A stretch of DNA of 30,480 bases, taken from assembly GCA_041671025.1 (NCBI GenBank), contig JBAZCI010000011.1, positions 1-30,480 on the forward strand. Reading direction: 5' to 3'. Below are positions 16,021 through 24,064 of this stretch, in pieces (the first letter of the stretch is position 1; every line of letters starts with the position of its first letter). Made by a program: the position numbers and the translations under genes. This DNA comes from JBAZCI01 sp041671025. GTDB lineage: Bacteria; Patescibacteriota; Patescibacteriia; UBA10025. Below the pieces are notes generated by a model. That model was not told where the DNA came from. It was given only the letters and a program-made list of their open reading frames with translations, and searched no databases.

Positions 16021-16548
16021 TTACTGATCCTTGCTCTTGCGCAGTGCGAGCAATTGATCTGTTTTTATTTTTGCCTCCTGTTCGAGGAAAAACTTATTGA
16101 CGCCGGGAATTATTTTAAGCCAGTCACGTATCAACATGACCACCTTGCCAACTTGGACTTTGACCTGCTGAAGCAAAACGACAATTTTTGACGCGGTTTC
16201 CTCGCCCTGCCTGCGAAAAAGTTCCTGCTTTTCAGGAGGAAGCTCCATGTATATTTCCTGTAACCCATCTGAAAGTATTGATTCGATTTCCCGGACAATC
16301 GCGCTTTTTTCTATGGGCACAGATGCGGGAGGGACAGAAACAGGCACGGCAACGCGGCCCGGTTGTTCCCCAATCGTCGGCATTCGTTCCCTCGGTGTCG
16401 CACCTTCAGGTACTGACTCTCTCTGCTCATGAGTCTTCTCACGTTCTCGGATGGGACGCGCCTCTGGAATTTTCCCTACGCCAACATCAGCTCCTTGTTC
16501 TTGATCGGGAGTTGATTCGCCGAGAAGTTTCTCATCCTGAAATGGCAT
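16021..16548 (-). CDS. Unknown operon-leading protein with disordered N-terminus
   Basis: First gene of the minus-strand operon, 175 residues. Residues 1-80 are rich in Glu, Pro, Arg and Gln and look disordered; residues 85-172 are helical, with an amphipathic or weakly hydrophobic stretch (V-V-M-L-I-R-D-W-L-K-I-I-P-G-V) near 136-150. No known family was recognised. Being 11 bases upstream of the TraG-like ATPase gene and sharing its promoter suggests a partner or adaptor of that membrane motor; this is inference. There is no Shine-Dalgarno at the usual distance; the leader is about 25 bases. Confidence 0.8.
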   Translation of the reverse strand: MPFQDEKLLGESTPDQEQGADVGVGKIPEARPIREREKTHEQRESVPEGATPRERMPTIGEQPGRVAVPVSVPPASVPIEKSAIVREIESILSDGLQEIYMELPPEKQELFRRQGEETASKIVVLLQQVKVQVGKVVMLIRDWLKIIPGVNKFFLEQEAKIKTDQLLALRKSKDQ

Positions 16549-16579
16549 GAACGTGAATGTTCACCAAATTAATATATAC

Positions 16580-16608
16580 AGTATAACAGATTTTGACATA
16601 TTTTTCAA
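16580..16608 (-). promoter_or_regulatory. Strong promoter of the ATPase/subtilase/methyltransferase operon
   Basis: TTGAAA at 16603-16608, an exact 17-base spacer and TATACT at 16580-16585. The flanks are AT-rich. It is the only good promoter found for the four genes ending at 10241. Confidence 0.75.
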
Positions 16609-16653
16609 GTGCAATTGACCATTTTCTAAAAAACTAGCTTACCTCCACATAGC

Positions 16654-16682
16654 TTGACAAAACCATATATTAATGATACTCT
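16654..16682 (+). promoter_or_regulatory. Promoter of the putative lipoprotein gene
   Basis: A consensus TTGACA lies at 16654-16659. The -10 is less clear: GATACT at 15-base spacing or TACTCT at 17. A leader of 50-60 bases follows, with AAGGAG eight bases before the ATG. Confidence 0.5.
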
Positions 16683-16740
16683 CACCTGTTTTCCAGATAG
16701 ATTCGTAAAATTGTAACTTACTAACATAAAGGAGCGCACC

Positions 16741-17511
16741 ATGAAGCGCATAGTGTTCATTTGCCTTCTTTTCATCATCGCAACCGTAACATTTGAGGGC
16801 TGCGCGATGAGAAGCGGGGGCAACTTCCTGCAGGGTGGGGCATACATACTTTATGATCCGGGAGATTGGATTCGTTCACTTTTTCCGGAACGACCCATGA
16901 TCCAGGATAAAATCAACGGGTGGCGATATACCGACAACAAAACCGTCTTGTGGCCGCTCGGGAAGGATAAAAAAGAGTTTTATTTTATCCCGAATACACC
17001 CGCCGGATGGGAAATGGTTGAATACCGCTATTCCTACCACGGAACCGGGAGAATTGCCGGATATAGTGGAGCGGTGCGTAATCAACGTCACGTCCCTAAA
17101 GTCACGGTAATCAATACCGGAACGGGAAAGGAGGGCCAGCTTCGAATTTGGTTCGACTATCGCAATCCTTCAAAAAACGTGCGGATGTCGGACTCGCTTC
17201 TGAAACTCTACAACTCGTACACAAGTACCGAGTTGAAAGAAAAATTAAAGAAGTGTGATGAGTCCGCTTTTGACGAAGCCACCGTCGAAGAGAAAAACCT
17301 CGTCATACGCGCAATCCTGTCGCTCCGCAAGAAACTTGATTTTGATATCAAGTATATCGACCAGCTCAATACGGATCAACTCTACGATCTGCTGCGCGAG
17401 GAGGATGTGTTTGTCTACGCAAACACGTATGAGTCAGTACGGCAACATTGGGTTGCCGCGACTGCCCATCGAGAGCTGGAAATACGGATAAAATTTCAGT
17501 TTTATCTCTAA
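16741..17511 (+). CDS. Putative lipoprotein of unknown function
   Basis: Residues 1-20 form a signal peptide (M-K-R, then a hydrophobic core) ending F-E-G-C, with Cys21 as a possible lipidation site; the -3 Phe and -2 Glu are not typical, so plain secretion is also possible. The mature part has many aromatic residues, Gly-Trp turns (W-R-Y-T-D-N, P-A-G-W-E) to about residue 125, then a charged helical region. No family was recognised. It is a single gene with its own promoter, a good Shine-Dalgarno and a strong terminator, pointing to independent and probably substantial expression of an envelope protein. Confidence 0.78.
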   Translation: MKRIVFICLLFIIATVTFEGCAMRSGGNFLQGGAYILYDPGDWIRSLFPERPMIQDKINGWRYTDNKTVLWPLGKDKKEFYFIPNTPAGWEMVEYRYSYHGTGRIAGYSGAVRNQRHVPKVTVINTGTGKEGQLRIWFDYRNPSKNVRMSDSLLKLYNSYTSTELKEKLKKCDESAFDEATVEEKNLVIRAILSLRKKLDFDIKYIDQLNTDQLYDLLREEDVFVYANTYESVRQHWVAATAHRELEIRIKFQFYL

Positions 17512-17538
17512 CTAGCTCTTCCTTCTTTCAGAAAATCA

Positions 17539-17572
17539 AAGCGATGTTCATTCAGGACATCGCTTTTTTCTT
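17539..17572 (+). terminator. Intrinsic terminator of the lipoprotein gene
   Basis: AAGCGATGT (17539-17547) pairs perfectly with ACATCGCTT (17557-17565) around nine bases and runs into a T-rich tail. Confidence 0.9.
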
Positions 17573-17587
17573 TTTTACTTTTTACCA

Positions 17588-17616
17588 TTGAAAAATTCTT
17601 CTAGATATGGTATAAT
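17588..17616 (+). promoter_or_regulatory. Consensus promoter of the Ig-like/Clp-like unit
   Basis: TTGAAA at 17588-17593, 17-base spacer, perfect TATAAT at 17611-17616. It rules out the TTG at 17588 and the ATG at 17615 as starts, because transcription should begin near 17623. Confidence 0.85.
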
Positions 17617-17638
17617 GACGGACGTTGCTCAATATTCT

Positions 17639-18106
17639 ATGACCGGATTCAACGCTGAAACCGAAGTCGCAGTACAAACCCGCGTACATACACGTACACG
17701 GATTGTTTTAGCTATCGGGATGATCCACAGCGTATTCATCGGCGCAGCGATGGCAGTCATGCTGTTACCGACAAAAGACGCAGCAGCAACTCTGGCACCG
17801 GCGGATACCGTATCCCCTTTTGTACAGACGGTAATCACCGAAAAACCCGGTGAACCTACAGGCGTCATCATTGAAACTATCGCAATGGACTCACAGGGTA
17901 TTAATTCGGTATGGTTTTACATTGACGGCAAGCTGCAGTATGTCGACAGAAACGCCGCAGGCGGATGGTCGCTGACATGGAATACCGACGACGAACCGTC
18001 GTCACATCTCATTGACGTTGCGGCCGTCGACACATCCGGAAACGTCGGATGGAGCGAACGACAAATTCTGTCCCTGCCACTTACCCCGGTTGATTCAACA
18101 TCATGA
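17639..18106 (+). CDS. Membrane-anchored protein with one bacterial Ig-like domain
   Basis: Starts at the ATG at 17639, the first in-frame start after the promoter; the leader is about 16 bases without a Shine-Dalgarno. Of 155 residues, about 24-46 form a signal anchor (V-L-A-I-G-M-I-H onward), and about 55-150 form an Ig-like domain of the type found in bacterial surface proteins: a strand with I-D-G-K-L-Q-Y-V-D, then W-S-L-T-W-N-T-D and a D-V-A-A-V-D-T-S-G-N-V-G ending. It should face outward. Its stop overlaps the next start (ATGA), so it is translationally coupled to the Clp-like ATPase gene. Confidence 0.82.
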   Translation: MTGFNAETEVAVQTRVHTRTRIVLAIGMIHSVFIGAAMAVMLLPTKDAAATLAPADTVSPFVQTVITEKPGEPTGVIIETIAMDSQGINSVWFYIDGKLQYVDRNAAGGWSLTWNTDDEPSSHLIDVAAVDTSGNVGWSERQILSLPLTPVDSTS

Positions 18107-19077
18107 CATACCCTCTTAACTACTCCCTCATTATCATTTTTGTCGTACTCGGCATTGTCATTTTTTGGATGTACCGGGAAAATACCAAGACGAAATTCAA
18201 ATTCAGAGTGCTAGACCTGTATTCCAAAGACCTGACCGCGCTCGCCAGAGCCGGTAAAATCGATCCGGTGATCGGACGCAAGCATGAGATCGCCCGCGTG
18301 ATTGAAATTTTGTCCCGACGGACAAAAAACAATCCTGTCCTTATTGGAAAGTCAGGCGTAGGGAAAACAGCGATTGCCGATGAACTTGCCAACCTTATCG
18401 TGAGCGGCGATGTCCCGTCAATTCTGGAGGGAAAGCGCGTGCTGTCACTCGACCTCTCAGGACTCGTCGCCGGTACCAAGTATCGCGGAGAGTTTGAGAA
18501 GCGCCTCAAGGCGTTGACTGACGAGATTGTCGCGTCAGAACGGAACATTATCCTGTTCATCGACGAGATTCACACGCTCGCGGAAGCGGGCGAGGCGTCA
18601 GGCGCAATTGACGCCGCTGATATTCTGAAACCGGCGCTTGCCCGTGGAGACCTGCAGGTCATCGGCGCAACAACGCTCGAAGAATACAAAAAGTATGTCG
18701 AAAAGGACACAACGCTCGAACGCCGCTTCCAACCGATCGTCATCACCGAACCGTCAAAAGAAGACACGCTTGAAATACTGAAAGGCATCCGTCCCCGATA
18801 CGAAAAACATCATCACATCGATATCACCGACGGTGCGCTTGAAAAAGCAATAGAACTGTCCGACATGTACATTAAGGACCGCTTCTTTCCTGATAAGGCC
18901 ATTGATCTTATCGACGAATCGGCGGCACGCGTGCGGCTAAAAAAACTTGACGACCGCCAGCACAGCCACCCGGAAAAAAGAACTGTCGAACCCAAGGACG
19001 TTGAAGATGTGCTAAAGGAATGGAAAGACAGCGCTGACCTGATGTCCGAAGCGAACAAGCCAACGCCCCAGGGATAA
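18103..19077 (+). CDS. Membrane-anchored single-AAA Clp (D1-type) ATPase
   Basis: Closely resembles the first AAA+ module (D1) of ClpB/ClpC/ClpA but nothing else of those proteins. It has a membrane helix at 7-24, the entry motif Y-S-K-D-L-T-A-L-A-R-A-G-K-I-D-P-V-I-G-R (40-59), Walker A G-K-S-G-V-G-K-T (82-89), the pore loop K-Y-R-G-E (about 126-130), Walker B I-L-F-I-D-E-I-H (150-157), arginine finger E-R-R-F (206-209) and the small domain ending D-K-A-I-D-L-I-D-E-S-A-A-R. The N-domain, the D2 ring and any ClpP-binding loop are absent; the C-terminus is a short charged tail. It ends with a proper stop, so it looks like a complete protein of 324 residues. Role unknown: it may remodel or extract membrane proteins. 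Confidence 0.9.
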   Translation: MTYPLNYSLIIIFVVLGIVIFWMYRENTKTKFKFRVLDLYSKDLTALARAGKIDPVIGRKHEIARVIEILSRRTKNNPVLIGKSGVGKTAIADELANLIVSGDVPSILEGKRVLSLDLSGLVAGTKYRGEFEKRLKALTDEIVASERNIILFIDEIHTLAEAGEASGAIDAADILKPALARGDLQVIGATTLEEYKKYVEKDTTLERRFQPIVITEPSKEDTLEILKGIRPRYEKHHHIDITDGALEKAIELSDMYIKDRFFPDKAIDLIDESAARVRLKKLDDRQHSHPEKRTVEPKDVEDVLKEWKDSADLMSEANKPTPQG

Positions 19078-19119
19078 TATACTTCTTCACCCGCAGTACA
19101 TGAAGCGTCTTTTTTGTAT

Positions 19120-19148
19120 TTGCGAAAACAGGTATCCCGCGATACAAT
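19120..19148 (+). promoter_or_regulatory. Promoter of cysS
   Basis: TTGCGA at 19120-19125, 17-base spacer, TACAAT at 19143-19148; a leader of about 16 bases to the ATG at 19171. It argues against the longer open frame from 19114. Confidence 0.6.
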
Positions 19149-19170
19149 ACCGGGTGAAGAACACGTTTTT

Positions 19171-20553
19171 ATGCTTTCACTGTACAATACGCTTACCAAA
19201 AAAATCGAACCGTTTGTCCCGTTGGGATCGCCGGTGAGTTTATATACCTGCGGCCCTACCGTGTACAGCTATGCGCACATCGGCAATTTACGCACTTACC
19301 TTTTTGAAGACATCCTTAAGCGTTCCCTGACCGCCAACGGGTTCAAAGTGAAGCATGTGATGAATATCACCGACGTCGGTCATCTCACATCTGATGCGGA
19401 CGAAGGCGAAGACAAGATGGAAAAAAGCGCGCTCAAAGCAAAAAAATCCGTATGGGATATCGCGGCAATGTATACTGACGCATTCAAAAGCAATATGCGC
19501 GATTTGCATATTCTCGAACCGGACATCTGGTGCAAGGCGACCGATCATATCGAAGAGCAGATTGCGTGGATAAAAAAACTTGAAGCAAAAGGATTTACCT
19601 ACAAAACTTCTGACGGCGTCTATTTCGATACCAGCAAACTGCCGGACTACGGCAAGCTTACCGGCCAGAAGCTTTCTGATCTGAAAGAAGGCGCTCGCGT
19701 CGAACGGAATCCGGAAAAACACAATCCTTCAGATTTTGCTTTGTGGAAATTTTCAGGAGCGGGGCAGAAGCGCCAGATGGAATGGCCTAGCCCGTGGGGC
19801 ATGGGATTTCCCGGCTGGCACATCGAGTGTTCAGTCATGGCTCAGAAATACCTCGGAGAAACAATCGACATCCACTGCGGAGGCATCGACCATATTCCCA
19901 CGCATCATACGAATGAAATCGCACAGGTAGAGGCGGTGACGGGCAAGCCGTTTGTCCGCATATGGGTTCACGGCGAATTTCTTGTCGTACCGAGCGGCAA
20001 GATGGCGAAGTCAGCCGACAACTTCATCACGCTCGATACACTGAAGGAACACGGCATTCATCCGCTCGCCTACCGGTATTTCGCTCTGGGCGCACATTAC
20101 CGGTCAAAGCTTACCTTTAGCTGGGAAGCACTCGAGGGCGCACAGACGGCATACGACAGACTATTACACGCAGTCCGTGAGTATCCTGCCGGCGGCAGTA
20201 TAGCAGAAGACACACATAAACGATTTATGGAGGCTGCGAACAGCGACCTAAATATGCCGCAAGCACTCGCGATTGTTTGGGAGTTGGTAAAATCAGATAT
20301 CTCCCCTGCCGACAAAAAAGCGACGCTTCTTTCATTCGACTCGATTCTCGGACTCGGACTTGATGTCGCGCCAGAAAAAACAAGCGTCCTTCCTGACTCG
20401 TTGCAGCGATTACTGGATGAACGGCAACGCGCCCGTGACGCCAAAGATTTTAAGCGTGCTGACGACCTTCGCTCGCAAATAGAACAACTCGGCTACTCCG
20501 TAAAAGATACGCCGACAGGACAGCAGACAAAGAAAAGCAGCCGGGCATCTTGA
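19171..20553 (+). CDS. cysS: Cysteinyl-tRNA synthetase
   Basis: Charges tRNA-Cys. At 461 residues it is of normal length. Class I signatures: A-H-I-G-N (HIGH box, about 35-39) and K-M-A-K-S (KMSKS box, about 277-281). The zinc site residues are visible: Cys27 in Y-T-C-G-P-T-V, the Cys of G-W-H-I-E-C-S and the H-H-T-N-E stretch. The C-terminal anticodon-binding domain holds R-D-A-K-D-F-K-R-A-D-D-L-R. The open frame continues 19 codons upstream, but M-L-S-L-Y-N-T matches the family start and lies just after the promoter. There is no Shine-Dalgarno. The dus promoter overlaps its stop codon. Confidence 0.97.
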   Translation: MLSLYNTLTKKIEPFVPLGSPVSLYTCGPTVYSYAHIGNLRTYLFEDILKRSLTANGFKVKHVMNITDVGHLTSDADEGEDKMEKSALKAKKSVWDIAAMYTDAFKSNMRDLHILEPDIWCKATDHIEEQIAWIKKLEAKGFTYKTSDGVYFDTSKLPDYGKLTGQKLSDLKEGARVERNPEKHNPSDFALWKFSGAGQKRQMEWPSPWGMGFPGWHIECSVMAQKYLGETIDIHCGGIDHIPTHHTNEIAQVEAVTGKPFVRIWVHGEFLVVPSGKMAKSADNFITLDTLKEHGIHPLAYRYFALGAHYRSKLTFSWEALEGAQTAYDRLLHAVREYPAGGSIAEDTHKRFMEAANSDLNMPQALAIVWELVKSDISPADKKATLLSFDSILGLGLDVAPEKTSVLPDSLQRLLDERQRARDAKDFKRADDLRSQIEQLGYSVKDTPTGQQTKKSSRAS

Positions 20554-20578
20554 CGCTTCGCGACCACACCCGTATACT
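20550..20578 (+). promoter_or_regulatory. Promoter of dus, overlapping the cysS stop
   Basis: TTGACG at 20550-20555, 17-base spacer, TATACT at 20573-20578. The -35 includes the cysS TGA. The leader is about 12 bases. Confidence 0.75.
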
Positions 20579-20596
20579 GGTCGAACGTATTTTGGT

Positions 20597-21592
20597 ATGA
20601 ACAAAAACTTTTGGACAACTCTCCCGAAGCCTATCGTAGCGCTCGCACCAATGGCCGGCGTGACTGACGCGGCTTTTCGTATTGTCAGCAAAGAATTCGG
20701 CGCAGATGTTATTTACACCGAATTTGCCTCATCGAATGCGCTTGTTCATGACAGTCAGCGGACATTTGAAATGATCAAGTTCGATGAACGCGAGCGGCCC
20801 GTCGTATGCCAGATATTCGGCAATGATCCGGAGATGTTTATGAAAGCAAGCCGCCAGCTGGAACGGATGGGTTTTGACGGAGTCGATATTAACTTCGGCT
20901 GTCCCGCATACAAAGTCGTAAAACACGGGGGCGGAGTTTCACTCATGCGTACGCCCGCATTATGCAGAGAGCTCGTGCAGGCCGCATGCGAGGGCGCTAA
21001 ACATATCCCCGTATCGATTAAGATACGCTCAAGCATATGCAAGGAAGGATGCGATAAACGCGACCCGGCAAATCATGTTACCGCTCTTGATCTCATTAAC
21101 TTGATCCAGGACCTCCCTGTTGCTGCAATCATGATCCACGGACGGTCATATGAATTGCCGTTTGACGGCGAACCGAATGTCTCCATGATCAAACAGGTGA
21201 AACACGCATTCAAAGGAGTCACGATAGCAAATGGGGGCATACATACGCCCGAAGATGCCAAGCGCATCCTCGACGAAACGGGAGCTGACGGTGTTGGCCT
21301 CGCTCGCGGCGTCAGAGGATCACCCTGGCTGTTCCGCCAAATCAAGGAATATCTGGCAACAGGCGCATACACTGACTTTGCCTGGGAAGAAAAAAAACAG
21401 CTCGCCCTCCGGCACGCCCGACGCGCGGCGGAGATCAAAGGCGACCACGGCATTATCGAGATGCGCAAACATCTGGCTTGGTATGTCCATGGCATGCACG
21501 GCGCATCTACGCTACGTCAACAACTTGTCCGCGTCACATCGGTCGATGACATTGAAAAGTTGCTCGCGGGATTTTCTCCCATACAGGTATAA
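20597..21592 (+). CDS. dus: tRNA-dihydrouridine synthase
   Basis: Reduces uridines in the tRNA D loop to dihydrouridine with FMN and NADPH. The barrel begins with L-A-P-M-A-G-V-T-D-A-A-F-R (16-28), the catalytic cysteine is Cys102 in N-F-G-C-P, the adjacent K-V-V-K-H-G-G-G-V-S-L-M is typical, and the FMN phosphate site is seen in A-N-G-G-I and G-L-A-R-G. At 331 residues with a short C-terminal helical domain it fits the bacterial DusB/NifR3 group, but the subgroup is not certain. The start is an ATG with a very short leader and no Shine-Dalgarno. Confidence 0.95.
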   Translation: MNKNFWTTLPKPIVALAPMAGVTDAAFRIVSKEFGADVIYTEFASSNALVHDSQRTFEMIKFDERERPVVCQIFGNDPEMFMKASRQLERMGFDGVDINFGCPAYKVVKHGGGVSLMRTPALCRELVQAACEGAKHIPVSIKIRSSICKEGCDKRDPANHVTALDLINLIQDLPVAAIMIHGRSYELPFDGEPNVSMIKQVKHAFKGVTIANGGIHTPEDAKRILDETGADGVGLARGVRGSPWLFRQIKEYLATGAYTDFAWEEKKQLALRHARRAAEIKGDHGIIEMRKHLAWYVHGMHGASTLRQQLVRVTSVDDIEKLLAGFSPIQV

Positions 21593-21601
21593 AGCAAAGA
21601 A

Positions 21602-21629
21602 AAAAAGAGTTGAATGTCCAACTCTTTTT
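21602..21629. terminator. Bidirectional intrinsic terminator
   Basis: AAAAAGAGTTG and CAACTCTTTTT pair perfectly around six bases, giving an A run before and a T run after the stem on either strand. It serves dus (+) and the convergent 21649-22026 gene (-). Confidence 0.9.
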
Positions 21630-21648
21630 AAACTAACATGATACAGGT

Positions 21649-22026
21649 CTACTCCGAAACACTGATCCTCACAACCTTGGAGGTTATGTCGTACTCCTCG
21701 CCCTCCCTCAGAAAAACGACATAGTCTCCGGTCTTAATCATGGTGGTCTGATCAATCCATCGGGTATCTGCAGGTTGACCCTCCTTGCGATGAGGGTCTT
21801 CAACGCGATGTCCCAGTCGACGTTTTGAATCATCAACTGCAACACCGTAAATTTTTCCCCGACGTTGATCTACCACGCGGCCTTTTTTCGTTACGGTAAT
21901 AGAGCGCCACCCATTATCATTTGGCTTAGTCAATATGTAGACCGAGCTCTGCGATGTAATCTCAATTTCGGCATTGAGATCAACTGGTACTTCCAGTACG
22001 TCTTTTTTTGGAAGATCGTTTGCCAT
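21649..22026 (-). CDS. Small beta-rich protein of unknown function (125 aa)
   Basis: Not recognised. The sequence alternates charged turns and short beta strands (A-E-I-E-I-T-S-Q-S-S-V-Y-I-L, S-I-T-V-T-K-K-G-R-V-V) with a G-D-Y-V-V-F-L-R segment near residue 100; it has no signal peptide, membrane helix or enzyme motif. It is supported as a gene by an excellent Shine-Dalgarno (AGGAGG, five bases before the ATG) and a terminator after the stop. It belongs to the set of small genes with strong ribosome-binding sites in this window. Confidence 0.75.
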   Translation of the reverse strand: MANDLPKKDVLEVPVDLNAEIEITSQSSVYILTKPNDNGWRSITVTKKGRVVDQRRGKIYGVAVDDSKRRLGHRVEDPHRKEGQPADTRWIDQTTMIKTGDYVVFLREGEEYDITSKVVRISVSE

Positions 22027-22174
22027 GTTACCTCCTACTGTGGCAAGTTTTTTTTATTTTTCACATAACTGTATCAAATCTTATTCGCACTGTCAATGCC
22101 GGGAATCGTAGCGACACGAAATACAAATAAGACACAGACGGGGACGTCTGCGCTCGGGTATATCCACGTATCTC

Positions 22175-22765
22175 TTATATATCGTACTTGTACTTCTTTG
22201 TCGAACTCGATCCGCCTTTCAGGAGGATCATGCCGGCTATAGGCAGGATAATCCACGCAAACCGGGCATTTGTGCTGGCAAACACCTGTTGAGTTAACGG
22301 TGCCAAATGTGTCGTTGCCTCAGGGGGCAAAAAGGAGAGAGTAATGCTCACGATGAGTCCAACATGCAAAATACTGAACAGCAGGACATGCCACCATGAC
22401 CCGTCACTGTCTGACGTTACAATCGTACGCACAAGCGCGGACCGTGAGAGCATGAAAAATAAAAAGACAAACACGACAAGAAATGCCGAGATTCTGAACA
22501 CAAATACCTGAGAAATCGCGTTGTTGATGTTTTCTTGAAATTTCGGGTCAGAGATAAACGGCGCGTGCTCAATCACGGCGAGCGCCATATAAATTGATAC
22601 GAGGATGACGATAATCCGATCGCGGCCGAGCGAGAGTCCGTAGAGAAACGCGGCAACGATAAAAAAGAGAACGATAAATAAGTCCCATGTCGGCTGGGCC
22701 CAGTTTACATTTTGGAAAAGCGTTGACGCATTGTCAGCCGCTTGTGCGGCTTCGATAAATGCCAT
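22175..22765 (-). CDS. Multi-pass membrane protein of unknown function
   Basis: 196 residues with about five hydrophobic segments: 27-47, 50-68, 87-108, 126-148 and 168-184. A small polar N-terminus and a basic, Ser/Lys-rich tail (S-S-S-T-K-K-Y-K-Y) suggest the tail is cytoplasmic. The first two helices with W-D-L-F-I-V-L-F-F-I and Y-G-L-S-L-G-R-D-R recall the CvpA-like membrane proteins, but the match is too loose to name it. It has its own promoter, which overlaps the terminator of dnaJ. No Shine-Dalgarno. Confidence 0.78.
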   Translation of the reverse strand: MAFIEAAQAADNASTLFQNVNWAQPTWDLFIVLFFIVAAFLYGLSLGRDRIIVILVSIYMALAVIEHAPFISDPKFQENINNAISQVFVFRISAFLVVFVFLFFMLSRSALVRTIVTSDSDGSWWHVLLFSILHVGLIVSITLSFLPPEATTHLAPLTQQVFASTNARFAWIILPIAGMILLKGGSSSTKKYKYDI

Positions 22766-22797
22766 ACGGTGGTGTTTTTTGGTGTGTGTTCGAGTCT

Positions 22798-22826
22798 ACT
22801 ATAGCACAAAAAGGCATAATAAGCAA
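22798..22826 (-). promoter_or_regulatory. Promoter of the 22175-22765 membrane protein gene
   Basis: TTGCTT at 22821-22826, 17-base spacer, TATAGT at 22798-22803. The -35 box is the loop of the dnaJ terminator hairpin. Confidence 0.65.
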
Positions 22827-22837
22827 TACATTATGCC
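22808..22837 (-). terminator. Intrinsic terminator of dnaJ
   Basis: ATTATGCC and GGCATAAT (22830-22837 and 22813-22820) pair perfectly around nine bases; the minus strand then reads TTTTTG. It lies about 30 bases after the dnaJ stop. Confidence 0.75.
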
Positions 22838-22868
22838 GCAAACCACGGTTCAACAGCGCGTAGAAGCC

Positions 22869-24011
22869 TTATTCAGTATCCACAACCTCTCCCTCCGTGT
22901 CCGCAAGCTGTTTATAAAGCTTCTTCGCTTTTGAGGAAAGACGCGTGGGAATATCCACAACAACCGTTACGAAATGATCCCCTCTCCCGCGTTTGCGCAG
23001 ATGCGGAACCCCTTTTTCTTTCAAACGGAATACCTTGCCCGACTGAGTGCCTCCCGGAATTTTCAGCATCACTTCACCGTCAAGCGTCTGAACAGCGGTC
23101 TTAGTCCCAAGTGCCGCCTGCGCAACACTGGTGTGAAGCTCGCTGTAAATATCATCGCCGTCCCGTTTGAACAGGTCACTTTTCTCCACCCGCATATTGA
23201 TGAACAAATCGCCGGCCTCAGCTCCAGCCATTCCGGCGCCGCCTTTACCGGTGACACGAATAGTTTCTCCTTCATTAATCCCCGCAGGTATCTTGACCTT
23301 GATCGTCTCCTGTCCCGTAACATGCCCGACGCCTCCGCACTGCGTGCACTTCTTTTCAGGTTTCTGTCCGGCCCCGTGGCATTCGGGACACACGCCCGCC
23401 TGCCGGAACGCGCCGAAGAACGTCTGCTGGACGCTTTCGACCTGTCCTGATCCGCCGCAGGTATTGCAGGTCACCAGCTTACTCCCCGGCTCAACTCCGT
23501 TGCCCGAACACCGTGAGCAGTGAATTTCTTTGTTCAACGTAAATGTTTTTTCGGTACCGAACACCGCATCGCGAAACGGGATGGATATCACGGCTTCAAT
23601 ATCAGCGCCCTTCCGTCGTCCCTGCTGGGCGCGCCGAGCCCGCCCGCCGCCCATACCGAACATATCCCCGAAGATGTCTCCGAGGTCGCCAAAATCAAAA
23701 TTAACATTGTCCGTTCTGAATCCGCCCGAAGCTCGCGCAAAATCTTCAGCGCTGAACCCCCCATACCCCCCTCCGGGTGCTCCCCCCTGTCTGCGCGCTT
23801 CGTCATGCGTCATTCCAAAACGGTCATACTGCTCGCGTTTTTCCTTGTTCCCCAACACCTGATACGCTTCGTTGATCTCCTTGAATTTTGCCTCATTGCC
23901 GCTGTGCTTGTCCGGATGATGCTCATGCGCAAGCTTACGGAATGCCTTTTTGACATCCGCTTCCGTCGCATCTTTCGAAACGCCTAATACCTGATAATAA
24001 TCTTTTGCCAT
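22869..24011 (-). CDS. dnaJ: Chaperone DnaJ
   Basis: The Hsp40 co-chaperone that stimulates the DnaK ATPase and delivers substrates. The J domain carries His-Pro-Asp at 32-34; a Gly/Phe-rich region follows (about 73-130), then four zinc-binding C-x-x-C-x-G-x-G repeats (C-S-R-C-S-G-N-G, C-N-T-C-G-G-S-G, C-P-E-C-H-G-A-G, C-T-Q-C-G-G-V-G) and the substrate-binding C-terminal domains. At 380 residues it is full length. It has a strong promoter, a leader of about 10 bases and no Shine-Dalgarno. Its partner dnaK ends at the right edge, about 6 kb upstream on the same strand. Confidence 0.97.
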   Translation of the reverse strand: MAKDYYQVLGVSKDATEADVKKAFRKLAHEHHPDKHSGNEAKFKEINEAYQVLGNKEKREQYDRFGMTHDEARRQGGAPGGGYGGFSAEDFARASGGFRTDNVNFDFGDLGDIFGDMFGMGGGRARRAQQGRRKGADIEAVISIPFRDAVFGTEKTFTLNKEIHCSRCSGNGVEPGSKLVTCNTCGGSGQVESVQQTFFGAFRQAGVCPECHGAGQKPEKKCTQCGGVGHVTGQETIKVKIPAGINEGETIRVTGKGGAGMAGAEAGDLFINMRVEKSDLFKRDGDDIYSELHTSVAQAALGTKTAVQTLDGEVMLKIPGGTQSGKVFRLKEKGVPHLRKRGRGDHFVTVVVDIPTRLSSKAKKLYKQLADTEGEVVDTE

Positions 24012-24027
24012 AGTTCTTCAGCCACGA

Positions 24028-24056
24028 ATTCTACCGTTTTTTTTCGCCGGTGTCAA
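24028..24056 (-). promoter_or_regulatory. Strong promoter of dnaJ
   Basis: TTGACA at 24051-24056, 17-base spacer, TAGAAT at 24028-24033. No inverted repeat of the CIRCE heat-shock type was seen near it. Confidence 0.8.
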
Positions 24057-24064
24057 CGTGCAGA

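Noticed and set aside
17588..17638. Earlier starts (TTG at 17588, ATG at 17615) for the Ig-like gene
   Set aside because: They overlap the -35 and -10 boxes of a consensus promoter and would not be in the message.
19114..19170. Longer start for cysS
   Set aside because: Overlaps the -35/-10 of the promoter; the conserved N-terminus begins at 19171.
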